DNA from: Saturnia japonica
Taxonomy: Eukaryota; Arthropoda; Insecta; Lepidoptera; Saturniidae
DNA length: 64,000 nt
Assembly (NCBI GenBank): GCA_033032175.1
Contig: CM065310.1
Span: forward strand, 4,340,001 to 4,404,000
Direction: 5' to 3'
Each line of letters starts with the position of its first letter. Position 1 is the first letter of the stretch. Shown piece by piece: positions 37,301-45,713 of the stretch. A program made the translations under genes and the position numbers. The notes under the pieces were generated by a model. It saw nothing but the letters and a program-made list of their open reading frames with translations. It was not told the DNA's origin and searched no databases.

Positions 37301-40149
37301 CGGCTGCCGGGTTGATAAGTGAGTGACAACCTTAATGGTACGATAAGACCATAAGTTATAGTTTGGAAGCAACTTCTGAATTCTTATTGAAAAAAGCTGG
37401 TAATGTGTATTACCTGTTTTACTGATCTATGGTATTACCTGTTTATATGTCTATAGTCAACATTGTCGATAGTAGCCTTCAAGTGACCATGAGTCCGATA
37501 CGCGGTCACCAGCTGTTGCGCGCGACAGTTCTCAAATCTCCTTGTTATTACTTGTTGAGGTATATCTGTAATATATTTATTATAGAATATTTTTATTCAG
37601 CTGCATTGAAGTTTACAGAAGTGCTACGCTGAACCTGTCGCTATGTGTCGAGCAATGCGACCAATCGGAACAACTTCTTTAAAATAAACCGTAATGTAAT
37701 TTTAATGCGTAGTAATTTAACTCGGGATTTGAAATTCATTATATTTTTATTTATTTCATAACGTATGCATAAGAACGTTCCGCCATGTCAAATTTGAAGA
37801 GTGTAGGTCCTCAGGAAATGACTCTATAGCTTTTGATAACCGGTCCGTCAGTGGGATTTTAACAATTAAGTGCAGGCCGCGGCCCTGTCTCTATTTTGCG
37901 TTAACCTAGTTATTTGTTTTTTTTTTACAGCAATATGTAGCCATGTTTAGTGTATTATGATATTATTTTTAACTTTATATCTCAGGTCGTTTTCTAGAAA
38001 AAGGACAGATGGACAGACAGACAGATTGATAACCGAGTGATGTTATAAGGGTTCCGTTTTATTCATTTTAAGTACGGAACCATAAAAATTATGGTTAGAC
38101 TTCCAATAAGAGTTTTTTGCCACACCATAAAAATGCGCTGTGGCATAGTGTCGCACCACAATACCTACTTTAGCATACGTTTTTTTCTTATTGGCAAATT
38201 ATTGCACTGGCAAAAATTTTGTAACAAGTTACAACTTTTTTCGGTGCAGCGATTCACCGTCTTTTTGTAACATATTACAATAACTTTTGATACAGTGAGT
38301 TTATCTTAACTTTTGATACAGGCAGGCGAATAAACGGACAACGAGATTTGCGCCATCCACAGAGATGACAAACCTTTGTTGGTATGGTTCAATTTTTATT
38401 GAAAGTTTAAAGTTCGTATCAACGTCGGAAATGAAATAAAATTAGCAAACATTTTTATTTATTATAATTAGATACGTACGTCTGAGTAAAAATAGAAAAA
38501 AAAAATACTATTCTCGAAATCTCTGGAATGGTCTAGAATGTACTCGACACATCAAGTACCTATGTTGTCATACGTTTGAGGAAGCATAACATTTATTCAC
38601 ACATAAACTGCCTGTTGCAGAGGCGCTCCTTCAGCAGCCGTATCTTTCATCCGTTATGAATGTGGGAGGAGCCCCGGTGGGCCGGGGAGCAGCGTATCCA
38701 ACCTGTGTTGCGTGTGTGCGAGTAAGTCTGGCATGTGCCAACCATATCAAAGTCTTTCCGACAATTATTTCTGATGTCGATCCATCTCGTCACCTAACAT
38801 GTTCTAAGATATTGTATTTGTTTTTTTCCAAATATTAGGTAGGTATCTACAGTATGTTTGATTAGGTATTATTTCTTCTTCTTCTACTTGCTTTGACGCC
38901 GCAAAATCACTTGCCAGTGTCAACAATATGTTTAAACCTTCGTAGTATTTTCTTATTTTCAAAGTGGGTTCAACAAGCTGATGGCTTCCTTGTTAAAACT
39001 ATCTAGGAACTTTTTGTGACCTCTCAAAATGCATGTTTCCAGTTTAAATTTATAATCCAATTCTATAACCAAACTAACTATATCACGTAAAATGCCACCA
39101 ATATTACATAATATACGGTCAAAAAACCTAAGTTAATGAATAAAAATAAAAACTACAATATGAATGCTCGAGATCCCCCACAGTGGTTCTTAACTTTTCC
39201 AATCTTGTTACTCCTATGACCTATTAGGAAACTCATTTTACCGCCGCCCCACCTGAAAAAATCCGGAAAATATCCCATTTTACCCCCAACGCATAAAAAT
39301 ACAAACAGACTTTATTAATCACACTTAATTGTACTAAATTATTAGGCCCTTATCTATGAAATTACCGTTTTAAGAAAAAATCAAATATTTTTATAATTTT
39401 TTATGAAATAAATGACATATACCTATATTTAATTATTCGGAGTACTGCCTATTATTGTTGATGCACTTATGCAATTTTAATGAAGGTTCCGGGAGGACGG
39501 GAATCTATGGACCTTTAAAGGCATTTTCACCGCTTCATTGGATTTGTAATTTATCCCCTGTAAAAGTTTTATTACCCCGGCAGGATAGTGCTTTTACCCC
39601 GAGGAACCCAGGTGCTAGATGCTAGGATGCTTCTAATTACTATTCTTACTAGATTACCTCAGAAAGAGCAGTGTATTGTATTTAAGCTTTAGTATAGGTC
39701 GATGTTGTCAAACATGCTGTTTAGATGAATAAAAAAGGAAAACAATTTTTTTCATATGTTCAGGGTAAAACTCTATTTCCCCCAAATGTCTGGGGATTTT
39801 CAAGTTATTGTCCGGCGTCAATAATTTAGTCGATGGCAACCCTATGTTGGTAGGTGTAGGTGTTTGATTACCTGATATGATAGGAAAAGGTGATAATTAT
39901 ACTGTGTAGAATGTAAATAAGCAAAAAACACTAAATAGTTTAATATGCAACCACACGTAAAAGAGCTGATAAAAATATATGTATCTTGTTGTTGTTCAAC
40001 TAAAAACAACTGAACGTACCGTCTTCATTCGCCTCCCGCGGTCGATGGCCGAACACTCCCGTACCGGAGTGGTACGCGGTTACTCTTTCACATAAACGGT
40101 AATCCTTTTTCAACAGCTGTCTCGCTCGCACTTTACAAAAACACAACAT
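16339..40149 (-). CDS. Dhtkd1: DHTKD1, 2-oxoadipate dehydrogenase E1 component, complete 20-exon gene
   Basis: Thiamine-diphosphate E1 that decarboxylates 2-oxoadipate and passes glutaryl to the shared E2 (DLST) in the mitochondrial matrix, late in lysine, hydroxylysine and tryptophan breakdown. Exons (minus): 40020-40149, 37439-37565, 36581-36746, 35523-35739, 34727-34888, 34372-34445, 33518-33631, 32781-32894, 31501-31608, 28452-28609, 28225-28360, 26669-26800, 25618-25720, 23815-23972, 22622-22778, 21682-21884, 19334-19454, 17444-17632, 16625-16710, 16339-16449. They total 2,766 bp, 921 residues, all phases matching; human DHTKD1 is about 919. The N-terminus is basic with an Arg/Lys-rich presequence. 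Motifs: GVFGHRPRE (about 35-41), [21 protein letters not shown] (about 222), thiamine motif [13 protein letters not shown] (332-368), [54 protein letters not shown]. The C-terminal [15 protein letters not shown] and the total length favour DHTKD1 over OGDH (about 1,000 residues). Exon 2 is the least certain; it rests on [10 protein letters not shown] and exact phase. Confidence 0.95.
17164..17443. other. DHTKD1 intron 18, part outside the duplicated block
   Basis: AT-rich, no feature seen. The duplication breakpoint at 17163/17164 falls inside this intron, which is why exons 19 and 20 but not 18 were duplicated. Confidence 0.7.
18262..18605 (+). repeat. SINE-like repeat with (GAA)n tail, family C
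   Basis: Shared order: ttttggcgggat, tgaagtgacatg, ttgaccctatattatg, gcgttttgcgtgat, gtgcataagtga, gtggattataaatata, aagggagccaccatcttgtta, ending in aagaagaagaa. Other copies: 32308-32655 (+), 38873-39135 (-), 47695-47755 (-, 5' lost) and 51150-51475 (+). The full copies end in gcggcgccaaaacaagaagaag. Located in DHTKD1 intron 17. Confidence 0.75.
18850..19290 (+). pseudogene. Jockey/CR1-type LINE reverse-transcriptase C-terminal relic
   Basis: The plus frame gives [29 protein letters not shown] and [10 protein letters not shown], the region after the RT domain in lepidopteran jockey-like pol proteins (pattern RR--ASL--FYR-Y-GEC). The frame is broken after about 85 codons. Fragment in DHTKD1 intron 17. 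Confidence 0.75.
20200..20425 (+). repeat. Repeat with 16-bp inverted arms around GTGACGTCAC
   Basis: gtgacgtcaccattca (20218-20233) and its complement tgaatggtgacgtcac (about 20310-20325) are perfect 16-bp arms some 75 bp apart, followed by tcaaatcacgtgactcacagac and a poly-TAAA-like tail. Related copies lie at 42505-42640 (+, right part only) and 49990-50350 (-). Each arm contains the palindrome GTGACGTCAC. The class is unknown, possibly a MITE. Located in DHTKD1 intron 16. Confidence 0.65.
20705..21010 (+). repeat. Repeat-derived pseudo-coding fragment
   Basis: The plus frame at 20807-21000 includes [12 protein letters not shown] and [10 protein letters not shown], peptides that turn up as repeat-encoded matter across moth genomes, together with ggtcccatgtcatcc and ggggcgagcctattgcc. 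No protein domain is recognised and I do not call it a gene. It lies in DHTKD1 intron 16. Confidence 0.5.
23565..23760. repeat. Interspersed repeat related to 5540-5800
   Basis: Shares gcgcgttgccgacctttt, aaaacttgttc, gtagtcccctggg and a gcattctcgggatgaaa tail with 5540-5800. Located in DHTKD1 intron 14, 55 bp from exon 14. Confidence 0.5.
25090..25600 (+). repeat. RTE-type retroelement 3' tail
   Basis: Independent copy of the family at 10205-10720 (ctagttgtgcccttggcttctc, gcgcccgaattgattcc, gtgaaaggcccgttaaaatggg, ttttggagattatccg). It ends 18 bp from DHTKD1 exon 13, so it abuts the donor side of that exon. A shorter relative starts at about 24530. Confidence 0.65.
25814..26029 (+). mobile_element. 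MITE, best-preserved copy, perfect 10-bp terminal inverted repeats
   Basis: Begins acccgactgc and ends gcagtcgggt, exact inverted complements, 216 bp apart end to end, with no transposase. The flanks are T-rich on both sides (cttttt / tttttg), so the target duplication cannot be read safely. It lies in DHTKD1 intron 12 and is the reference for the six copies listed at 4456-4699. Confidence 0.8.
26165..26400 (+). pseudogene. RTE-type pol C-terminal fragment
   Basis: An open frame of about 69 codons reads [45 protein letters not shown], the C-terminal region of lepidopteran RTE/BovB-like reverse transcriptases (pattern WYGHV-R--E----RR------G-R-RGRP). Upstream pol domains are absent. Located in DHTKD1 intron 12. 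Confidence 0.75.
28854..28974. repeat. Long imperfect hairpin in DHTKD1 intron 9
   Basis: Outer arms gtcagacc (28854-28861) and ggtctgac (28967-28974) pair perfectly. Inner arms ggaggctgacgaag (28888-28901) and cttcgtaagcctcc (28938-28951) pair with one mismatch around a 36-nt loop. It could be a decayed MITE or a hairpin RNA precursor; sequence alone cannot decide. Confidence 0.5.
29477..30115 (+). repeat. RTE-type retroelement 3' region, including match to window start
   Basis: Starts ctagctgtgccccacggtttcaccc, with the familiar acccatgtagtctatc and a long AT-rich tail; 29745-30100 matches positions 1-345. A GC-richer related segment (cttataggctatataacttcacgct, ggagcgga) lies just upstream at 29160-29440 and again at 43150-43300. 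Located in DHTKD1 intron 9. Confidence 0.6.
30183..31473 (-). mobile_element. Mariner (DD34D) element, full length, in DHTKD1 intron 9
   Basis: A 1,291-bp element flanked by TA on each side (30181-30182 and 31474-31475). Terminal inverted repeats of about 30 bp are imperfect: ttaggtctttacctatgaaa at the left against the complement of cttcatagataaatacctat at the right, plus further pairs inward. It holds one uninterrupted transposase gene on the minus strand. The divergence between the two ends suggests age, while the open frame suggests the coding part has been kept. Confidence 0.9.
30260..31249 (-). CDS. Mariner transposase, 329 residues, open frame
   Basis: Cut-and-paste transposase of the mariner family. 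The N-terminal paired-type helix-turn-helix region includes [19 protein letters not shown] and an AT-hook-like PRGR (about 49-52). The catalytic triad looks complete: [23 protein letters not shown] and [17 protein letters not shown], with 34 residues between the second and third aspartates (DD34D). WVPHEL and YSPDLAP motifs are present. Mariner transposases are usually about 345 residues, so the N-terminus may be slightly short; the start used ([15 protein letters not shown]) is the only good one. It is on the same strand as DHTKD1. Whether the enzyme is active cannot be told from sequence. Confidence 0.9.
   Translation of the reverse strand: MSTYRRGSNAARAARNINDVCGANTTNQRTTCYWFARFRSGNFDLKNEPRGRANTLVDNDELKAIVEADDTHSTAELAAAFDVSVKTILVHLRQISKVKKLDKWVPHELNDRQREVRVETCLALLNRHTNEGILNRIVTCDEKWILFDNRKRSASWLDSGSAPKQCPKRKLIPRKVMVNVWWSSAGVIHHSFLPNGVSITADVYCEELNTIMEKLAHLQQSLVNRSSPLLLHDNARPHTAQRTVSKLQELGLEVLHHPPYSPDLAPTDYYFFQNLDNSLAGKKFNTREAVQNAFEEFVASRPADFFKKSINKLPLRWQRCIDCMGDYFD
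31743..32060 (+). repeat. tRNA-derived SINE, family B
   Basis: Contains ggctcagtggcagcgtgtacgg, a B-box-like gtgagttcgaatccctgc, aatgagcctgag, gaaaaacatcgtgatgaaacc and the body ctagctagctcaag..ccaagcaccaa. Other copies: 46240-46370 (minus) and 61363-61650 (plus). The A-box and B-box remnants give its tRNA origin. Located in DHTKD1 intron 8. Confidence 0.75.
32308..32655 (+). repeat. SINE-like repeat with (GAA)n tail, family C
   Basis: Same landmarks as 18262-18605: ttttggcgggatttt, aaagtgacatg, tgcgtgatataatttgg, gtggattataaatata, gagagccgctatcttgtta, ending gcggcgccaaaacaagaagaag. Located in DHTKD1 intron 8, 125 bp from exon 8. Confidence 0.75.
34991..35232 (+). mobile_element. MITE copy (ACCCGACTGC family)
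   Basis: Decayed ends (cccaactgcg, gcagtcagga) with the full interior: gaaaaaggagggatatg, ctgtagcctaaacagc, gattttagcatacgag and gcctgggaatcaaatag. Located in DHTKD1 intron 4, about 100 bp upstream of exon 5. Confidence 0.75.
36800..37438. other. DHTKD1 intron 2, no clear feature
   Basis: 36954-37205 holds a plus frame with no recognisable domain. 37215-37330 is GC-richer (gcggttcgggatcagcc, gaggcggtgctggtcgg) and reads like a decayed repeat. Nothing here is supported as a gene. Confidence 0.5.
38621..38721 (+). other. Possible plus-strand exon inside DHTKD1 intron 1
   Basis: A GC-rich 101-bp island in very AT-rich DNA, bounded by a good acceptor (cctgttgcag, 38611-38620) and a consensus donor (gtaagt, 38722-38727) on the plus strand. 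Two of three frames are open across it. One reads [21 protein letters not shown] recognise no protein, and a GC-rich repeat fragment is an equally good explanation. Confidence 0.3.
38873..39135 (-). repeat. SINE-like repeat with (GAA)n tail, family C, reverse
   Basis: Reverse copy of 18262-18605: begins tcttcttcttctacttgct..gacgccgcaaaa and contains cttccttgttaaaact, tttataatccaattc, tatcacgtaaaatgcc and ttacataatatacggtcaaa. Confidence 0.7.
39184..39640. repeat. Interspersed repeat paired with 60520-60905
   Basis: Shared strings: gttactcctatgacctattaggaaac, cacttatgcaattttaatgaa, acgggaatctatgg, aaggcattttcaccgc, ttgcatt/ttggatttgtaattt. Both copies are diverged, with no frame. Located in DHTKD1 intron 1. 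Confidence 0.6.
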
Positions 40150-40420
40150 TTTGTCCGTTTGACCTTTAAAAAATAATCAAACCATATTCGAAAATGAATT
40201 CGGAATTTAAAACGGTGTCGCGTGTCAAGGTCTTCTGGCTAAATCGAATGTGCGCGAGAGTGACCGATCGATGCGACGGTACGAAGCGCACTGTCGCGGA
40301 AAAGGGATAGAAGAATCATCAATGATAAAACTTCGTTGTATATTACGTGTTTGTTGATAGACGTAACAATTAATGTTGTGTGATTGCGATAATTTTATGA
40401 TAAATGCATCATTCACATTA
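40150..40420 (-). promoter_or_regulatory. Probable DHTKD1 5' UTR and promoter region
   Basis: Directly upstream of the start codon (40147-40149) lies a CpG-rich stretch at 40215-40310 (cgatcgatgcgacggtacg, gcgcactgtcgcgg) in otherwise AT-rich DNA, a common look for housekeeping promoters in insects. No TATA box is convincing and the transcription start is not located. Confidence 0.35.
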
Positions 40421-43400
40421 AAATATATAATAGAGTAAATATATACTATTAATAATTAAATATACCTTATCAATATAACTAATTGTTTAAGGTACGCGTC
40501 ACAATTTATTTATTTGGTTTTACGATGGAATTATTAACATCAAATTGTGATCGCATTGCTCGCTCATAACAAATTTAAAATAATTTGCCGTCGCAGAGAA
40601 AGCCTGGCAGATGTGAAAAATCTAAATTATTTTATATGGCAAATTTTCATTATAAGATGTTTTATTAATAAAGGAAATAAATATGGCATTATAAAAAAAT
40701 GTATTAATAAAAATACATATACGTATACATGATATGTACACCGAGAGATCCCAAAACACGACAGACTAAAAGAAAATCACTGCGAAGGAGTTTGTTTTAT
40801 TATTGTTTACTAGCTGGTAGCCGCGACTTCGTCTGCGTATTATTGGATATACAAAGACTGATCTCGGAACACGACAAATAAAAAAAATCGCCGTTATAGC
40901 CTGATTGAGTAACAAACATCCAAACATCTAAACATCCAAAAGTACTGCTCAAGTATATGTACCGATATAGGGTTGAGTGATATTACAAAAACAACGATGT
41001 TCTGGTGCTACCCTACATGAGAAAACCCTTATTTTCTATTTTTTGGGTCCTACTTTTAGAGTTTACATTTGTTTGTGTTTCTGTTTAAAATTTTCTTACC
41101 TACGGGCCCTCGAACTTCAATTACAACGGAAAAAATTAGGAAACATCGATGATCCTTTGTTTTAGAGAAGCTAACATCAATATAAAAAAAAAAAAAACGA
41201 TCTTTTAAAACTCGACCACGATGTTCGATGATAGCGATGAATATGGAAAATCCCTACTGTCCAATATATTCAGAATTTTTAAATCAATATTTTCATTAAT
41301 TGCTATTTTGTAATTATACAGAACCTGCTTATCTATCTGTACATGTAATTTTATTTCCAAATTACGTAACGAACATTTATTACAAAGGACACTAAGATGA
41401 CGTTGAAACCATTTTGTCTGCATGTCTGCTTGACCGATTTTTAAAGGTATTGTGTGTTAGGAAATAAAATTATACATATTATCTACAATAATAGGCTATA
41501 AGAATTGTCAATAATATAATTTAGAAAGCGTAATAAAAAAAAAACAATAAGATTTTTATTATTTTATAACTCAATTTAATGAAATTTCGAACATTGGACT
41601 TACTTATATGCCATTCCATAATAAAATTGATATGCCATAAAAACTTGTAGAAATCGTAAAATATGAGTAAAAGTACCTACTGCGTAATAAACTGCGTAAG
41701 GATTTTGACCTGGAGGGGAGGGGGGGGGGAGAAGGTAAATTAAAGCTAATGTCATTAAAAAAAAATATACTAGCTTAATTTTATACTACACTTAGCTATT
41801 TACTCTCCCTATCAGAGTTCAGAACATTTCGAGATATTTGGTTTGCAATGTGTGTGTATTCCGCGATGCTTTCTGTTAACTACCAATTTGTCGACTACTC
41901 GATTTTTTTGTCGTTGATTCTTAACTTTTCTAGATATGTCTTTAATGTTCGAGAATATTGATTTTTTATACAGATCATAACAGTATTCATAACAGCGATT
42001 ATCTTTAGTCAATGTTGATCTTTTTTTATTTAATCATTCTGCAAAGTAGCAAGCATAAACAATGATAACAGTCTGATATCGTATTGTTCTGTTTATTTAT
42101 CTTATCGTAACATGGTAACAGAGTATGTGTTTTAGTTATCTTACAAGGGGGGCTATGAATAAATTATTTAACAGCGACATGCTATCGAATGTATAGGAAA
42201 ACTGTTAACACAAACCAATAAAATTATTTGAAGGTGAAAATAATACTGTGAATAAATACTTATTTATTATTACACAGTTAAAATTTAGTTTTAATTATTC
42301 AAATATGCGATAAAATAGCACCATTGTCGTTCAATAAATATTATTTATGTAATCTTGATTTTACTACAAGTATGAATGTTAAGAATTTTTTTCAGCACCT
42401 ATATAACTTAAAAGCCGTTATTTCAACAAGTATATCTAATAATTTTAGAATCACCTACCACAAAATAACCTAATAAGAATAAACTCAACTATGAATAATT
42501 ATTTATCGAACGTTGACATCGCGTTTTCCTATTACCGTGTTCAATCACGTGACCCACAGACTAAAAATTATAATTTTCCCGAGGGAATATTAAATAAATT
42601 AAAATTTATTATTTTCAGATTTGCTATTTTTTAGGCCTTTTATCAATAGAGCGAAATGAATTGAACTAATTTTAATTGAAATAAAAATTAAATTAACTTG
42701 AATTTTCAAACATAAAAATCAACTCATCTTCATCTTGCGGATTAACAAATCTGAATTAATGATAAATAAATCCTAGATACTAATATAATAAATGTGAAAT
42801 GTGTTTGGATGTGTGTTACTTAATCACGCAAAAACGGCTAAACGGATTTTGATGAAATTTGTCACACAGATAGTCTGTCTATGACCTGGAATAACACACA
42901 GGATACTTTTCATCATGATAAAATCATAACTTAACCACTGTTATCCTAAAAATATAATACCGATTTATAATTTTTTTGCTTTGTCGTGTTTGAAATCAGC
43001 TGGTGCATATGCAAATGTAGTTGTTTTGTACATATTTAAGTAGGATTTTAACCATTTTGTTTGCAGTTGCATTAATTAAATACATTTCTACCAATATTAT
43101 GTATAGCTCTAGAGATTGCTTCTTTCTTTGAAATCTTTGAACTCGCTATTATTGAGGAAGCTTATGGGCTATATAACTTCACGCTAAGACTTTAAGGAGC
43201 GGAACAGTAACCATTAACGTCAAGGAAACTAGCAAGTTGTCGGCAATTACGGGAAATAAAAACGCAGCGGAACGCGGCGCAGCGGCGAGATGGAAAGAAA
43301 GAAAGAACATTTAATTGATGTTGAAAACACGGACATAATTAACACAACACACATTAAACATAAGATTACATAAAGTATTACTAATATAATTTATAACAGT

Positions 43401-44760
43401 ACAACATTGCCATACAATGCCGCACTCAACGTCAAAAACGACCTCAGTTCAACATATGCTACAGCAAAATACTATAGCACTGGGTTTCACCCGGTCCTAT
43501 ACTAAATACTAAAGGCCTCAGATTAGATCAGATCATAATTGACTGTTGATTATACATTGCCTGAATAAAAAAAAGGGGTAGGTCACGAAAAGAAAGGAAG
43601 AACATGACAAAAGTTATTTACACCAAAAAGTACATTACCTAAGAAACATCTTTAAACAATCTATGTTGGTACATAAAAGATTCGAAAAGATGCTCTGTGC
43701 TAAAACTTATCTATAAATTTAAAATATATTCCTTCATTTTATACTTAAATTTACGTACAGATCTCGCAAATTGTAATGGCGGAGGAATATTATTCCAGAT
43801 TTTAGCAACAGCATATTTAAAACTACCTCTAGCTGCTGAGGATAATGTGTCCAATAAATTTAACACGGGTCAAACCGTGAGCATAGCTAGTATTTATATA
43901 AAAAGCAGATAAGCTATCGCTTGTTTTTAATCTGTTAGGTTTAATTTCTAAATAATTTGTTGTTATTACTGGTTACAATCATTGAATGTAACATCTAAAA
44001 TCCATTAATATTTGACACGATACTCTAATCTGAACAGTGAATCAATATATTTAATTCACTCTTACGGTAAAAAGATCATTAGTAGTGTAGTGTGCGAAGA
44101 GTAAATGAAGATTTTTTGTGGTAAACACGATTTTTTCAAATAAATTTTAAGGCATAGTGACTAACGGCTTTGTACCTGTTGGTAAGAAGAGAACGATTTA
44201 CTTCTACCACTGATCTCTTGGAAGCTGGATGTACACTGGCAGTGGCTGGTTCCAGAATGAGACATGCCTCGTGGCACTATGATGGGTTTTACACTTGGTG
44301 TATTGTGTTCGCGATCCAGTCGGACACAATTGTCGTGCCTTACCGCTAACTACTCAACAGATTAATGATGTGATTTGTGAGAAAAATAAGCCTTTATGTA
44401 TATACATTTCATTAATAAAATTTGCAGTTTGAATATCAATAATATAAACAAAATGTATCGATTTTTACTATTTAAATTACATATTATATATGTATATTTA
44501 ATTGTTAATGTCTAAAAAATCAATTAAAGGTTTACGTTAGTAAGTGTAGGCACGTGTGTGTGTTGTGTGTGTATAATATTCACTTATCAATTAAAACTAT
44601 TTTCACTGGGTTTCTGAAATATTTTCTAGATATACCTACTAATACTATTGTGATATTTTTTATTTTATATAAACAAAATGATTGAGGTTCGCCGATGTAC
44701 GCGCATCACGCAAAAACTATTGGGTAGACTACGACTATTTATTTTTTGTTTAATTACTTT
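40421..44760. other. Intergenic DNA between divergent DHTKD1 and channel genes, repeats only
   Basis: Holds retroelement tails at about 40805-40930 (ctagctggtagccgcgacttcg) and 42790-42960 (acggctaaacggattttgatgaaatttg), a family fragment at 42505-42640, a G-rich run at 41711-41735 and a decayed LINE-like stretch at 43310-43920. No exon of a host gene is recognisable. Confidence 0.55.
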
Positions 44761-44769
44761 GATACTTTT

Positions 44770-45420
44770 TTTTATGGTAAAAAGGGGGAAAATAGGCAGG
44801 TGGCGCACCTGATGGAAATTGATCACCGCCGCCCACAAACATCCGTAACACGCTTTGCCGGCCTTTCAGAGAAGAATAAACTCTCTTCTTGAAGGTCACC
44901 AAGTCATAATGGCTCAGAAAGATCTCAGGCGACAGCTGGTTCCACAGAGTGGTTGTGCGAGGTAGAAAGAGCCTTAAGAAACGCACTGTTGTGAAACGTT
45001 GGGCATCGAGTTTGCGTGGATGAAATTTACGATTCTGACGCGATGTCCGATGATGAAATTCAGCAGCCGGGATCAATCGAAACAATTCCTCGGAAGCACT
45101 CCCCATGACAAATATGGTAGAAGATGCAGAGTGAACCAACATCTCTACGCAGAGCCAATGGATCAAGCCAATCCGAAAGAGCTTGATCGTCGATAACTCG
45201 AGCCGCCCTACGCTGAATACGGTCAAAAGGAAGTAGCTGGTACTGGGGGGCTCTCGCCCAGAGATAAGAACAATACTCCAATGTGGGGTCGAATTTGCGC
45301 CTTACAAAGATTTAGGCGATGAGCCGACGTGAAGTACTGTCTCGCCTTACTGAGCACACCAAGCTTCTTTGAGGCCAATTTGGCCTTCTTTCCAACATGG
45401 TTTTAATTTAGAAAAAAATA
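44770..45420 (-). pseudogene. Jockey-like LINE pol C-terminus, frameshifted
   Basis: Two overlapping minus frames join across a frameshift at about 45060-45220. The first reads MEYCSYLWARAPQYQLLPFD, RIQRRAARVIDD and LALRRDVGSLCIFYHICHGE; the second EELFRLIPAAEFHHRTSRQ, then FLPRTTTLWNQLSPEIF and LVTFKKRVYSSLKGRQ. This is the classic tail of moth jockey-type reverse transcriptases, ending in gatcaccgccgccca. It is dead by frameshift and 5' truncation. Confidence 0.88.
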
Positions 45421-45713
45421 TCACGATATTAATATAAACAATAATTATGTAGTTAAAGCGTGCAGAGCCGCGGGCACAGCTACTTTAAATCATTATTCTG
45501 GCTTTAGTGTTAGTAATGAATATTAAAAAAAAATCTTTGAGATTAAATATTACATTACAGGAAAGATCCCACTGCCATCGAAATATAAAATTAAAGCAAT
45601 AAAATAATACAAATACACAAAAATTGTATAGTCATTGTTAATAAAGGTTTACGATTATTAGAATATTTCCAGATGAATGGAGCTAGGAAACAGTTTGAAA
45701 TCGAGTTATTGAA

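Noticed and set aside
37741..37900. Minus-strand frame considered for the missing DHTKD1 exon 2
   Set aside because: Its peptide has no E1 similarity; 37439-37565 gives [10 protein letters not shown] with exact phase at both ends.
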